Counted from the stretch's first letter, positions 45,893-55,692 are shown. The stretch is DNA of 64,000 nucleotides from Deltaproteobacteria bacterium (GCA_016208165.1 JACQYL010000026.1:7228-71227), one strand, 5' to 3'. Numbers and translations are program-made. The notes: a model not told the origin generated them from the letters alone.

Positions 45893-46972
45893 CTATCTGA
45901 GTTTAAGGGTGCTGATGCCGACGAGTCCCAAAATGAACGCTATGATCCAAAATCGAACGATAACTTTCGGTTCGGGCCAACCCTTCAGTTCGAAGTGATG
46001 GTGAAGGGGAGCCATCCGGAAGATGCGCCGACCGTGAGTGAGCTTGAAGAAACCAACCTGAAAGATTACGGAAAGGGCTTCCATCACGAAGATTCCTCCC
46101 ACGATCACGAGAAGAATCTCCTGTTTTATAAGGACGGCGACGGTGCCAAGCGCACCTCCCAACGCGAGCGATCCCGTATCGCCCATAAAGAGCTGCGCGG
46201 GGTACGTGTTATACCAGAGAAACCCGATTCCGGCTCCGACCATGGCTCCGCAAAACACCGTCAGCTCGCCTGCCGCGGGTATGTGTGTAATCTGAAGATA
46301 CTTGGCTATAACGGCGTGTCCCACCAGGTAGCAGAATACGAGGTAGGTCGCGAAAGCCACAATGATGGGTCCGATCGCCAGTCCGTCCAATCCGTCGGTC
46401 AGATTCACCGCGTTCGAGGAACCGGTGATAATGAATATGGTGAGCAACGCGTAGCCCAGGCCGAGATTCGGATTGATCTCTTTGAAGAAGGGAATGGTAA
46501 GCCTGGAGTCGAAGCCTCCGTGAAAGTATAGGAATAGAGCCACGGCAAGGCTCGCCAGGCACTGCGCGATGAGCTTGGATTTTCCTCGCAGCCCTCTGTT
46601 GTGCCGTCGGGTCAACTTCCGGTAGTCATCCGCGAAACCGATGGCGGCGCAAATCAAAGTGATGAAAAGGACGACCCAGACGTAGGGGTTGCTGAGCCTG
46701 GCCCACAGCAGCGTAGATACCAGAACCGAAAACAGGATGAGAACCCCTCCCATGGTGGGAGTGCCTTCTTTTGGCTTGTGGCTGGTGGGGCCTTCCTCAC
46801 GTATAAACTGACCGATCCGAAGCCGGGTCATTTTGTCTATGAACCAGGGCCCCATGAAGAAGACGATCAGCAGGGCGGTCACAATGGCGTAGATGGTCCG
46901 GAAGGTGATATACCTGAACACATTAAACACAGGGTGGAGCGTATGTAACGGGAACAGCAACTCGTACAGCAT
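45893..46972 (-). CDS. mraY: Phospho-MurNAc-pentapeptide transferase
   Basis: A 359-residue membrane enzyme with ten helices: GTPTMGGVLIL, FADDYRKL with the catalytic aspartates, NAVNLTDGLDGLAIGP, and MAPLHHHFELKGWPE near the end. It makes lipid I from UDP-MurNAc-pentapeptide and undecaprenyl phosphate. Confidence 0.98.
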   Translation of the reverse strand: MLYELLFPLHTLHPVFNVFRYITFRTIYAIVTALLIVFFMGPWFIDKMTRLRIGQFIREEGPTSHKPKEGTPTMGGVLILFSVLVSTLLWARLSNPYVWVVLFITLICAAIGFADDYRKLTRRHNRGLRGKSKLIAQCLASLAVALFLYFHGGFDSRLTIPFFKEINPNLGLGYALLTIFIITGSSNAVNLTDGLDGLAIGPIIVAFATYLVFCYLVGHAVIAKYLQITHIPAAGELTVFCGAMVGAGIGFLWYNTYPAQLFMGDTGSLALGGALGTVAVLIKQEILLVIVGGIFVMEALSVIFQVGFFKLTHGRRIFRMAPLHHHFELKGWPEPKVIVRFWIIAFILGLVGISTLKLR

Positions 46973-46975
46973 GAA

Positions 46976-48376
46976 TCAATATCCTTCCGCCAAAGTATTC
47001 ACTACACGCTCCATGCGAGCCGTTCGGCTTCCCTTGACCAAAACGACGTCGTCCTCTTGCAGTAGTTTTTTCAGTTCATCGATGAGCGATTCAAGGGATT
47101 CGAACACATGCACCCGGGTCGAACTCATCTGATGGCTGACAGCTCCTTCCTTGGCCGACTCGGCGTACGGACCGACAAAAAAGGCCTCGTACACACCAAG
47201 GTCCGCCACTTGCGCTCCCAGTTCCCGGTGCGCCGCTTCCGCATGTGGCCCAAGTTCGGCCATGTGGCCGAGAACCGCTATGGCTCGGCCCTTTCCCCTG
47301 ACTCGGGCCAGCATCTTGAGGGCGGCCGACATGCTGGCCGGATTGGCGTTATACGTGTCGTCCAGGATTCGGATGCCGCCTTCACCGGTCAGTATCCGGC
47401 TTCGGCCTCGGACGGGCCGAAAGGACTCGAGGCCCACGCGGATCGCTTCACTGTCCGCTCCGGCCGCATAAGCGGCGGCGGTCGCGGCCAGGGCATTCTG
47501 TTCTATGTGTTCACCGGCGGCGTTCAACCGGACTCGAATCTCGTCACGGCCCACCCGCAAAAGGAGTTCCGAGAGTCCGGAAGAAGTGGGGTGCGATCGT
47601 ATGAGTCGAACATCCGCATCCGATGTACGGCTGAATGAGATCAGCCTGCCTCGAAAGCGCGCGGCCTTACTGGCCACTCGCGGATCATCCAGGTTCACGG
47701 CAAAAGCACCCGAGTCGGACATCTGCTCGATCATTTCCCCTTTGGCTCTGGCCACGCCGTCAAGATCCCCAAACCCTTCGAGATGCGCTGAATCCACGTT
47801 GGTGATCATTCCTACCGTCGGTCGAGCGATTTCCATCAGACGGCGAATCTCTCCGAAATTGTTGGCGCCCATCTCCAATACGGCGAACCTGTGCTCCGTT
47901 CCCAAGCGAAAGAGGGTGAGGGGAAGTCCCACCAGGTTGTTGAAGTTTCCCTCGTTTTTCAAAACGCATCCACGTTGTTCAAGGATACCGGCCACCATCT
48001 CTTTCGTCGTGGTTTTGCCGTTGCTTCCGGTGATCGCCACAACGGGACCCTGAAAGCCGCGTCGGACGTCGGCAGCGAGGTTTCCAAGAGCGTGCAGCGT
48101 GTCGCAAACCAGAATCACCAGAAACCGTTTCGAGAGAGCCTGCAACTCGGACTCAGACATGCGTCCGATCTGTACCAGGGCTCCGATGGCTCCACGCCGT
48201 TCGGATTCGACCACGAAACGATGTCCGTCGAACGCGTCTCCAACCAACGGCACAAACAGCTCTCCGGGTTTGAGAGTTCGCGTGTCCGTGGAAAGGAGCT
48301 GCACGCGGGGACTGTCCCCCAGTGACCGGATGTGCCCGTTCACCAATCGCGCGACTTGCTGTGGAGTCCAGTTCAT
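46976..48376 (-). CDS. murF: UDP-MurNAc-tripeptide-D-Ala-D-Ala ligase
   Basis: A 466-residue Mur ligase: SLGDSPRVQLLSTDTRTLKPGELFVPL, ATP loop GSNGKTTTKEM, and the C-terminal DDTYNANPASM motif specific to MurF. It adds D-Ala-D-Ala to the tripeptide precursor. The stop lies three bases from the mraY start, and the start overlaps murE by four bases. Confidence 0.97.
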   Translation of the reverse strand: MNWTPQQVARLVNGHIRSLGDSPRVQLLSTDTRTLKPGELFVPLVGDAFDGHRFVVESERRGAIGALVQIGRMSESELQALSKRFLVILVCDTLHALGNLAADVRRGFQGPVVAITGSNGKTTTKEMVAGILEQRGCVLKNEGNFNNLVGLPLTLFRLGTEHRFAVLEMGANNFGEIRRLMEIARPTVGMITNVDSAHLEGFGDLDGVARAKGEMIEQMSDSGAFAVNLDDPRVASKAARFRGRLISFSRTSDADVRLIRSHPTSSGLSELLLRVGRDEIRVRLNAAGEHIEQNALAATAAAYAAGADSEAIRVGLESFRPVRGRSRILTGEGGIRILDDTYNANPASMSAALKMLARVRGKGRAIAVLGHMAELGPHAEAAHRELGAQVADLGVYEAFFVGPYAESAKEGAVSHQMSSTRVHVFESLESLIDELKKLLQEDDVVLVKGSRTARMERVVNTLAEGY

Positions 48377-49911
48377 GTAATTCGTGGTTTCAGGTTGAAC
48401 GCGTTCACCACTTCCTCCACGTCGTCGAAGTGGAAACGTTCGTTCCCTATGATTTGATAGTTTTCGTGACCTTTTCCGGCAATCAGCACCACGTCACCGG
48501 CAGCCGCGAGGGATATCGCCGATCGAATGGCGGTACGCCGATCTTCTTCAATGAAATAGCAGAGCGTCTTCGGTCGGGAACCCGCTTCTTTCACGGTGCA
48601 TAACACCGGCCCCGCCTCGTTCACTCCCGATTCGATATCCTCGATGATCGACCTTGGAGATTCGGATCTAGGGTTGTCCGAGGTCACGACGAGTATGTCG
48701 CTCTTTTCGCCGGCTATACGCCCCATAAGGGGGCGCTTGCCTCGGTCTCGATCTCCCCCGCATCCGAAGACCGTGATGATCCGGCCGGTCGAAAAAGTCG
48801 CCACCGTGTTCAAGACCTTTTCAAGGGCGTCCGGTGTATGCGCGTAATCTATGACGGCCACTTCGTTATGCATTCCCCGGAGCAGCTGCATGCGGCCGGG
48901 GACACTCCGCATTGACGCCACGCCTTCTTGCACCTTCTCTATCGGAATCCCCAGATGGAGGGCTGTAGCGGAAGCAGCCAGCACGTTGTAGGCATTGAGC
49001 GTTCCGATTAACGGAGACACCAGGACGGCCTGACCTCCCTCCCAACGGATGAGGATTTCCAAGCCGTTGAGGCCTGAAGTCAAAATCCTCCCGGAAACGT
49101 CGCTTTCCGGAGTCATGCCGTACGTCGTCACGTCTGAACCGTACTTGAGTCTTAGTTCCCTGCCATATGGATCATCGCCGTTGCTCAGCCTCAACATGGG
49201 ACGCGGGCCATGCGTTCCGCCCGTCAACAAATCAAACAGACGTGACTTGGCTTCGAAATAGTCGGCCATGTCTCTGTGATAGTCCAAGTGATCCCTCGAG
49301 AGGTTGGTGAACAATGCAGCCCGAAAAGTACATCCCGTCACGCGGCTCTGGATCAACGCGTGGGATGACACTTCCATGATGACATGAGTCATGCCTTCGT
49401 CCACCATCGCCTTCAATAATTGCTGCAAATCCACGGACTCGGGCGTCGTAGTGGCCGCAGGAAACTCTCGACTTCCATATCGATACTGGATCGTTCCAAT
49501 GACACCGACCCGCTTTCCCCAAGCGTTGAATATAGACTCCAGAAGGTAAGCCGTGGTCGTTTTGCCGTTGGTCCCGGTAATGCCCACGAGATCCATTCTT
49601 TCGGACGGATGGGAGTAAAAACGATCCGCCGTCAGAGCAAGTGTTTTTCTAGCATCCCGGACCAGAAGCGCAGGTCCCGAAAACTCGGGCCATCCTCCTT
49701 CCGGTTCGCCGTCGAACAAAAGGGCCACCGCTCCATTCCGAACGGCTTGGGGCAGATGACGGAGGCCGTGGTCTCTCACTCCCCGAAACGCCGCAAAAAG
49801 GGCTCCCGGCGTCACCGCGCGGGAGTCGTAGGCCAGACTGTTTATCGTGGGGTTCCCCGGGCCTCGCCGCTCTATGACACAACCGGGTGGAATGAGTTCC
49901 TCGAGATTCAA
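48373..49911 (-). CDS. murE: UDP-MurNAc-L-Ala-D-Glu:meso-DAP ligase
   Basis: A 512-residue Mur ligase: LAYDSRAVTPGALFAAFRG, ATP loop GTNGKTTTAYLLE, and DNPRSE, the motif that selects meso-diaminopimelate over lysine. This gives direct evidence for DAP-type peptidoglycan. The start is placed at TTG 49911, with GGGGAAGGAGC at ideal spacing and an N-terminus (NLEELIPPG) like other MurE proteins. ATG 49965 would add 18 residues inside ftsI. Confidence 0.96.
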   Translation of the reverse strand: MNLEELIPPGCVIERRGPGNPTINSLAYDSRAVTPGALFAAFRGVRDHGLRHLPQAVRNGAVALLFDGEPEGGWPEFSGPALLVRDARKTLALTADRFYSHPSERMDLVGITGTNGKTTTAYLLESIFNAWGKRVGVIGTIQYRYGSREFPAATTTPESVDLQQLLKAMVDEGMTHVIMEVSSHALIQSRVTGCTFRAALFTNLSRDHLDYHRDMADYFEAKSRLFDLLTGGTHGPRPMLRLSNGDDPYGRELRLKYGSDVTTYGMTPESDVSGRILTSGLNGLEILIRWEGGQAVLVSPLIGTLNAYNVLAASATALHLGIPIEKVQEGVASMRSVPGRMQLLRGMHNEVAVIDYAHTPDALEKVLNTVATFSTGRIITVFGCGGDRDRGKRPLMGRIAGEKSDILVVTSDNPRSESPRSIIEDIESGVNEAGPVLCTVKEAGSRPKTLCYFIEEDRRTAIRSAISLAAAGDVVLIAGKGHENYQIIGNERFHFDDVEEVVNAFNLKPRIT

Positions 49912-51899
49912 AAAGCCTGCTCCTTCCCCAAGGTCAACCGGGAAACTTGCATGCCTTCCAGACAAGTTCCTGGAGGAGGATCTTGGTTCACCACGATCCC
50001 GCTGCCGATCAGTTTCACGTTCAGTTTCCGGTTTCCCAACGTGTTCAGTGCGCTCCTCGCGTCCAAACCGATCAAGTTCGGCATGACGCCCGGGTCTTCA
50101 GCCTCTTCTCCTATGGGACATACATCATTATCCGGCGGCTCCTCGTCCGGCTTGGCTGCTGAATCGATGTCTTTCTGAGCGAGGTATACTTCGTCGGGTT
50201 TAATACCCATGTAAGGGATCACCTGTTCGGCGATGGTCTTGAATACCGGGGCTGCGACCAAGCCGCCATACACGGCTTTTTGGGGCTCGTCAACCATTAC
50301 GAGCAGGACCGCGGACGGTTTGTCGGCCGGGAAAAAGCCCATGAAAGAAGAGACATAGGTATTTCTTGAATACGTGCCCGTTCTCGAATCCACTTTTTGA
50401 GCGGTTCCCGTTTTTCCGGCTACCGAGTATCCATCCAGGGCCGCGTGACTTCCGGTTCCCCCACGTTCCACCACTGTTTTCAGCATCCTCGTAAGAAGGC
50501 GGGTCGATTTCTTGGAAACCACACGTTCGGATGGCTTGCTTTCAAATCTCCGTATGACGTTACCTTGTGCGTCTTCGATGCGTTTGACCATCCTCGGGTG
50601 TACGAGTAGACCGCCGTTTGCAATGGTGCTCAAGGCGGAGATCTGCTGGATGGGCGAAATACTCAAGCCCTGCCCGAAGCAAATGGTCGCAAAGTCGATT
50701 TCCGCCCAGCCGGATGCCCCTCGCAGCAATCCTCTCGTCTCGCCCGGAAGATCGATGCCCGTGAGATCTCCGAACCGGAACCGGCGCAAGCCGTCGTACA
50801 GCATGGCTTTTTCCATGCGCATGCCGATTTTCAGCGCCCCGATGTTACTCGATACTTGGATAATGCGGGGGAGGGTGAGCCAACCGTATCGATGCGTGTC
50901 GTGCACCACATGCCTGCCCACCCTGTAGTTCCCGTTTTCGCAGTATATGGGCTCCTCCAGGCCGATCCGATTATTCTCGAGCGCCAGTAGGGCGGTAAAT
51001 ACCTTCATAGTGGATCCGGGTTCGAAGCAGTCCACGACCGCCCGGTTCCTTCGTCTGGCAGGCGGGTACTTCCAGAACACATTGGGATCGTAAGCGGGCT
51101 GCACGGACATCGCCAGGACATCCCCCGTCCACGGGTCCATCATGACCGCCAAACCGGATGCTGCGTTCTGTTCGATGACGGCCTTTTTCAGCGCGTTCTC
51201 GAGGCGGTATTGGATGGTTTTGTCCAAGGTAAGCACCAGCCGGCGCCCTTCATGTTCGAAACCTTCCGGGGAGCCGTGCCTGTATACCGTTCTTCCGAGC
51301 CGATCCCTGTAAACCTGAAACTGCCCCTTTTCACCGCTCAACGTTTCATCGTATTGGAGTTCGAGGCCTTCCAGACCATTGCCGTCCAAACCCACAAAAC
51401 CTAGTACGTGAGCCGCCAGATCCCGATTCGGATAAATTCGTTTGCTTTCGGGAACAAATCCGAGCGCCCGGCAATTCAGCTCCATGATCTCTGCTTTTTG
51501 ATGGGGCGGCAGTTTGCGTTTTATCCACACGAATCCCTTACCGGATGAAAGCTTTTCAAGCGTGTCCAGATAGTCCAGGTTGAGCAGGGAGGCCAACTTC
51601 GCGGCAATGGGTTTCGGTTCTTCGATGATCCTGGGTTCCGCGAAAAGAGAGTAGACTTCCACACTGGACGCCAGTATCCGTTCTCGCCGGTCAATGATGT
51701 CGCCTCTTCGTGGAAGAAGCGTTACGTTACGGGAATATTCGGTCATGGCGAGACCCGTCAGACGTTCCCGCTCCGTCACCTGAAGCCGGTAAGCTCGGAC
51801 CACGATGGCAACGAAACAGGCCAGCATGATTGCTACGACGATGTTTCGCCGCAACATCAGCCCTTTCCTCTGTCTGTTCTTACGGTGCGCGGCAGTCAT
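49908..51899 (-). CDS. ftsI: Division-specific class B penicillin-binding protein with a PASTA domain
   Basis: A 663-residue protein. One membrane helix (about 16-36) precedes the dimerisation region and the transpeptidase domain, with catalytic EPGSTMK (Ser and Lys), the SSN triad and KTGTAQK. The C-terminal 60 residues (VMPNLIGLDARSALNTL onward) form one PASTA domain, as in SpoVD/PBP2x-type proteins. It cross-links septal peptidoglycan with FtsW. It overlaps ftsL by four bases. Confidence 0.96.
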   Translation of the reverse strand: MTAAHRKNRQRKGLMLRRNIVVAIMLACFVAIVVRAYRLQVTERERLTGLAMTEYSRNVTLLPRRGDIIDRRERILASSVEVYSLFAEPRIIEEPKPIAAKLASLLNLDYLDTLEKLSSGKGFVWIKRKLPPHQKAEIMELNCRALGFVPESKRIYPNRDLAAHVLGFVGLDGNGLEGLELQYDETLSGEKGQFQVYRDRLGRTVYRHGSPEGFEHEGRRLVLTLDKTIQYRLENALKKAVIEQNAASGLAVMMDPWTGDVLAMSVQPAYDPNVFWKYPPARRRNRAVVDCFEPGSTMKVFTALLALENNRIGLEEPIYCENGNYRVGRHVVHDTHRYGWLTLPRIIQVSSNIGALKIGMRMEKAMLYDGLRRFRFGDLTGIDLPGETRGLLRGASGWAEIDFATICFGQGLSISPIQQISALSTIANGGLLVHPRMVKRIEDAQGNVIRRFESKPSERVVSKKSTRLLTRMLKTVVERGGTGSHAALDGYSVAGKTGTAQKVDSRTGTYSRNTYVSSFMGFFPADKPSAVLLVMVDEPQKAVYGGLVAAPVFKTIAEQVIPYMGIKPDEVYLAQKDIDSAAKPDEEPPDNDVCPIGEEAEDPGVMPNLIGLDARSALNTLGNRKLNVKLIGSGIVVNQDPPPGTCLEGMQVSRLTLGKEQAF

Positions 51900-52237
51900 G
51901 GCAACTCGATGATCTGTTCCGGTGTGGGGGTACTTAGTTGCAGTTCGTTCATGGCTATTCGTTCGATCCGACTCAACGATTTCAGGCTGGCGGTCTCGAC
52001 TTCGAGACGCAGACTGGTCTCTCGTTCCATCCGGATGCTTTTCTCAAGCTTCGAAATTTCATACGTCAACAAGCGACACTGTTGGGACAGCCAAACATTG
52101 GCAAAGGCGGCGCTCAACAGGGTTACAAGGACCAGAAGAATCATGAAAAAAGGACGAAGCCGGTCTTCCATCCAGCGGCTTCCGGAACGCCTGGGAGCAG
52201 TCGTCTTCAGACCCTTCGATTCCTTCCGTAGAGCCAT
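51896..52237 (-). CDS. ftsL: Cell division protein FtsL
   Basis: A 113-residue bitopic protein: a basic N-terminus, one membrane helix (about 31-50), then a leucine-zipper-like periplasmic coiled coil (LSQQCRLLTYEISKLEKSI). Sequence similarity within FtsL is low, so position between rsmH and ftsI is the main evidence. It forms the FtsQLB complex. Confidence 0.85.
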   Translation of the reverse strand: MALRKESKGLKTTAPRRSGSRWMEDRLRPFFMILLVLVTLLSAAFANVWLSQQCRLLTYEISKLEKSIRMERETSLRLEVETASLKSLSRIERIAMNELQLSTPTPEQIIELP

Positions 52238-52240
52238 GCG

Positions 52241-53179
52241 TTACAGCCTCTCCGCCACCCGGAGCCGGGCGCTTCTGCTTCGCGGATTGGACGCCACCTC
52301 TTCGGCCGACGGAAACAACGGCTTTCGGGTGAGTATCCTGAAAAGCTTCTTCCCTCTGCAGACGCACTGAGGAATGGATTTTGGGCAGATGCAATCACGA
52401 CTCCAGTCCTGCATGCTCTGTTTGACCATTCGATCTTCCAGGGAATGATATGAAATCACCGCCAGTCTGCCTCCCGGCGCAAGCCACCTTTCCGCATTGT
52501 CCAGGAAGCGGCGCAGATGTTCGAGCTCCTGATTCACAGCGATACGCAGCGCCTGAAATACGCGGGTCGCCGGGTGAATCCTCCATCTCAAAGCGGAAGA
52601 GGGCACGGCGCCCAACACCAGGTTTGACAATTCACCCGTGGTACGGATCTCCGCTTCAGCTCTCTTCTCAATGATGGCGGAAGCGATGCGTTTGGCGAAC
52701 CGCTCTTCGCCGTAATGGCTTAGGATCCGGACCAATTCTTCCTTGGAAGCTCGATTCAGAACATCTTTTGCCGTATCCCCTTGGGTTTGGTCATATCGCA
52801 TATCTAACGGCGAGTCCTGTTGAAAACTCCACCCGCGAGCCGGATCCTCCACCTGGAAGGAGGAGAATCCGAGATCCAGCAGGATGGCGTCCGCCTGATC
52901 GATATCAGCCAAGAAGAAGACCTCGTCCAGCCGGTCATACGATTCATTAAATAGTTGAAAGCGTCCCCTAAAGGGTGCGAGGCGTCTTTGTGTGTACCGC
53001 AACACGGAGGGATCCGCATCGAGCCCGATGAGTTTTCCGCTGGGAGACGAAGCCTCCAACATGGCTACCGCATGTCCTCCTTCGCCCACGGTACCGTCAA
53101 CGTACAAGGCATCCGGCTTGAGCTGAAGAAGCTCCAGAACTTCCTTCAGGAGAACGGGCTCATGGACGATTCTGTTCAA
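52241..53179 (-). CDS. rsmH: 16S rRNA m4C1402 methyltransferase
   Basis: A 312-residue SAM methyltransferase: HEPVLLKEVLELL, VDGTVGEGGHAVAML at the SAM site, ILLDLGFSSFQVE and SYHSLEDRMVK. It methylates the ribosomal P site. It sits three bases after mraZ. Confidence 0.97.
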   Translation of the reverse strand: MNRIVHEPVLLKEVLELLQLKPDALYVDGTVGEGGHAVAMLEASSPSGKLIGLDADPSVLRYTQRRLAPFRGRFQLFNESYDRLDEVFFLADIDQADAILLDLGFSSFQVEDPARGWSFQQDSPLDMRYDQTQGDTAKDVLNRASKEELVRILSHYGEERFAKRIASAIIEKRAEAEIRTTGELSNLVLGAVPSSALRWRIHPATRVFQALRIAVNQELEHLRRFLDNAERWLAPGGRLAVISYHSLEDRMVKQSMQDWSRDCICPKSIPQCVCRGKKLFRILTRKPLFPSAEEVASNPRSRSARLRVAERL

Positions 53180-53182
53180 GGG

Positions 53183-53623
53183 TCAGAGTCCGAGCAGTCC
53201 CGCGCCTTCCAGTAAGAAGGACTGGTCGGCGCGTCCGCTTTCCATCTTGGCGTCGAATTTCTTGCGGTCCCAGATTTCGAAATTCTTAAGCATTCCCGCA
53301 ACCACCACGTCTTTATCCAATTCCCCGTATTCTCGAAGGCTGCTGGGGATGAGAATGCGCCCCTGCCTGTCGGGAGCGCATTCCATGGCAGGGGCAATAA
53401 ACAGTCGTATGAAGTCCCGGCTTCTTTGATCGAAGGTGGCGAGGGATGCGGCTTTTTCAACGACGATTTTCCAGAACTCGAGGGAGAATGCCATGAGGCA
53501 GGAGATTCCGTGGGTCACCATGATGTTGCCGTTTCCCCCGGAATTGAGGACTTCCCGGATTCGGGTGGGAATGGCGATCCGGCCTTTTTGATCCATGGTT
53601 TGGTAACTGATTCCCTGGAACAT
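53183..53623 (-). CDS. mraZ: Transcriptional regulator MraZ
   Basis: A 146-residue protein with two SpoVT/AbrB-like halves, each with a DxxGR motif (DQKGRIAIP near 11 and DRQGRILIP near 88). MraZ rings bind repeated boxes upstream of the dcw operon and repress it. ATG 53623 is chosen because it sits at the conserved MFQG-type start; a more distal start at 53662 would run through the boxes. Confidence 0.96.
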   Translation of the reverse strand: MFQGISYQTMDQKGRIAIPTRIREVLNSGGNGNIMVTHGISCLMAFSLEFWKIVVEKAASLATFDQRSRDFIRLFIAPAMECAPDRQGRILIPSSLREYGELDKDVVVAGMLKNFEIWDRKKFDAKMESGRADQSFLLEGAGLLGL

Positions 53624-53672
53624 CTCCCCACCCTCGCGACCACGGTAGACACTTATCCCCACATTTCCCCAC
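53622..53672 (-). promoter_or_regulatory. MraZ boxes
   Basis: On the minus strand GTGGGGAAAT (53663-53672) and GTGGGGATAA (53653-53662) are directly adjacent at 10-bp spacing. A third copy, GTGGGGAGAT (53622-53631), overlaps the mraZ ribosome binding site and start codon. They match the TGGGN repeats bound by MraZ. Binding should block both initiation and the ribosome site. Confidence 0.75.
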
Positions 53673-53677
53673 CTCCA

Positions 53678-53706
53678 AGAATAGGAGCACCGGCCTTTGG
53701 TGTCAA
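53678..53706 (-). promoter_or_regulatory. Sigma-70 promoter of the dcw operon
   Basis: A consensus TTGACA (53701-53706) and TATTCT (53678-53683) are spaced exactly 17 bases apart on the minus strand. The start point falls at the edge of the MraZ boxes. This is the best promoter in the window. Confidence 0.8.
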
Positions 53707-53724
53707 GAAAAAAACAATAGAGTA

Positions 53725-54723
53725 CTAACGATTATTCTTTTGATAGAGTCTTACAAAACGATTGTGTTCCGATAGTGTTTCGGAGAATCGGTGGAAGCCT
53801 TCATTGGTAGACACAAAATAGAAATAACTCGTATTGGGGGGATAAAGAGCCGCCCGAATAGACGATTCGCCGGGATTGGCGATGGGACCCGCCGGGAGGC
53901 CGACGCGGGTGTAAGTATTGTAGGGTGTATCCGTATCCAGGTGTTTTCTGGTGAGATTCCCGTCGAAGTCCGGAACGCCGTAAATGACCGTTGGGTCGCT
54001 CTGCAATTTCATCTGTTTCTGAAGCCGGTTTTGGAACACCGACGCCACCAGACCGCGCTCGGACTCCAGCGAGGTTTCTTTCTCGATGATGGAGGCCATC
54101 GTCATCGCTTCCCGGGCGGACACTCCGGTTTCCTTCAGGCGTGTTCCGAAAGGAGCGAAGACCTGTTTCCATCGATGCACCATTCGGAGCAGGACTTCCG
54201 AACTGCTCGAGTGAGGTCGAAAAAGATAGGTGTCCGGGAACAGGTAGCCCTCGAGGGTGGGGCCGGGTACATTGAATCGAGCCGGCGCATGATCCGCCAG
54301 CGCCGTTTCAAGGAAGGCTTGTTTCCCAACGATACTTGCCTGGTCCAACGTACACGCCATATCCCGAACCGTGGCCCCTTCGGGAAACACTACACGGGCG
54401 AGATACACTTCTCCCTTGACAAACTTATCCAACAGGACGCGAGGGGTCGAACGCGGATGCAATAGGTAATAACCCGCCTGGAGTCTCCTCGCTTTTCCCG
54501 TAATCAGTGCATAGGTCTTCAATTTCCAGGGAGATGCGATCAGCCCCAGCTCGTTCAACTGGTGAGCCAGCCGATCGAAGGAGGTCCCCTTTTTCAGGTC
54601 AAAAAACACCGCCTCGGATCGCAATTCGACAGGCGTATCAAGGTACTTCTCAATATGGAGCATCAGCAGGATCAGGGACAGACCCACAGCGGCCAACAGG
54701 ATTCCGAGATGTCGTATTCTCAT
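53725..54723 (-). CDS. mltG: Endolytic transglycosylase MltG
   Basis: A 332-residue YceG-family protein: an N-terminal membrane helix (7-23), a LysM-like region, then the catalytic domain with TMASIIEKET (catalytic Glu), QSDPTVIYG and YNTYTRVGLPAGPIANPG. It cuts nascent glycan and so terminates strand growth. It ends only about 20 bases upstream of the dcw promoter, in the same direction. Confidence 0.95.
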   Translation of the reverse strand: MRIRHLGILLAAVGLSLILLMLHIEKYLDTPVELRSEAVFFDLKKGTSFDRLAHQLNELGLIASPWKLKTYALITGKARRLQAGYYLLHPRSTPRVLLDKFVKGEVYLARVVFPEGATVRDMACTLDQASIVGKQAFLETALADHAPARFNVPGPTLEGYLFPDTYLFRPHSSSSEVLLRMVHRWKQVFAPFGTRLKETGVSAREAMTMASIIEKETSLESERGLVASVFQNRLQKQMKLQSDPTVIYGVPDFDGNLTRKHLDTDTPYNTYTRVGLPAGPIANPGESSIRAALYPPNTSYFYFVSTNEGFHRFSETLSEHNRFVRLYQKNNR

Positions 54724-54792
54724 CGTAGCTCTTTGAACAGGCGAAGAATCGCACAGTCCCGGCCGGCGAACGGGCGGGAAAGGTTCCCGGTT

Positions 54793-55692
54793 TTAAAACA
54801 AAAGCCCGTGTAAGATCAATCCGGCCACCATGGCGAGACCCAATACCAACAGGGTCTGAAGGGTCAGCGCCTGGATATGCACGATGCCCCGGCGGTCTTC
54901 ATCCATGGCGAATACCAGCTGCACGGCTCTGAGGGAGAGGGGGAATGCGAGCAGGCCCAGCAAGAGACCGGGCGAATACACTCCGGCCAATGCGAGCGCC
55001 ATCAAAGAGGGGTAGGGTAACTGCATGAGGGCCGCGTACACGGTTCGGCTGCGCTGAAGGCCAAGGACAACCACCAGGTTTCGTTTGCCGGTGTCTTGAT
55101 CCGCCTCCAAATCGGGAAATTCGTTGATCCAAATGACGGCCGTTATGAGAAAGGCGTTGGGCAGACCGATCCAAAAGGCCGGCCAGTACAGTCTGCCCGC
55201 CATGACGTAATACATTCCTAGTGTGATCAAGGGCCCGAACGCGAAAAAAATGGTGATTTCACCCAGCGATCGGCTCATCAGCTCGAGGGGTCTTATGGAA
55301 TAGAGACATCCCGCCAGTAAGCCGAGGACACCCACCCACAGCACGCCCGGAGCGCGCCAGGCGGCCAGTAGGATGCCGATCAGGAGAGCGATGCCGAAAA
55401 ATGCGAGCGCCATGCTCAGAACAGTGGGGCGAGAGACCCCGCCTTCTTGGATGACGCGACTACCCCCGCTGAAAGGCGTGACCCTCAAATTCACCCGGTC
55501 GGTTCCGGGAGCGTCGGACCAGTCGTTGATCAGATTTGAGGCGACGTGCAGGCACGCTACGCCGAACGCGGCCAGCAAAAAGGAAACCAATTCAAATTCG
55601 TTTCTAAGCCAGGCGTAGGCGCCTGCGACGGCGGCCGGGACCATGGAGCCCGCCAGAAACGGAAGTCGCATAGCTTTGAAATAACTATTCAT
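54793..55692 (-). CDS. UbiA-family prenyltransferase (MenA-like)
   Basis: A 299-residue integral membrane protein with eight or nine helices and the two Asp-rich motifs for prenyl-diphosphate binding: NLINDWSDAPGTD (first) and NEFPDLEADQDTGK (second). The sequence is nearest the MenA/1,4-dihydroxy-2-naphthoate branch, but no menaquinone genes are nearby, so the aromatic acceptor is not assigned. GAGGG lies upstream of ATG 55692. Confidence 0.85.
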   Translation of the reverse strand: MNSYFKAMRLPFLAGSMVPAAVAGAYAWLRNEFELVSFLLAAFGVACLHVASNLINDWSDAPGTDRVNLRVTPFSGGSRVIQEGGVSRPTVLSMALAFFGIALLIGILLAAWRAPGVLWVGVLGLLAGCLYSIRPLELMSRSLGEITIFFAFGPLITLGMYYVMAGRLYWPAFWIGLPNAFLITAVIWINEFPDLEADQDTGKRNLVVVLGLQRSRTVYAALMQLPYPSLMALALAGVYSPGLLLGLLAFPLSLRAVQLVFAMDEDRRGIVHIQALTLQTLLVLGLAMVAGLILHGLLF

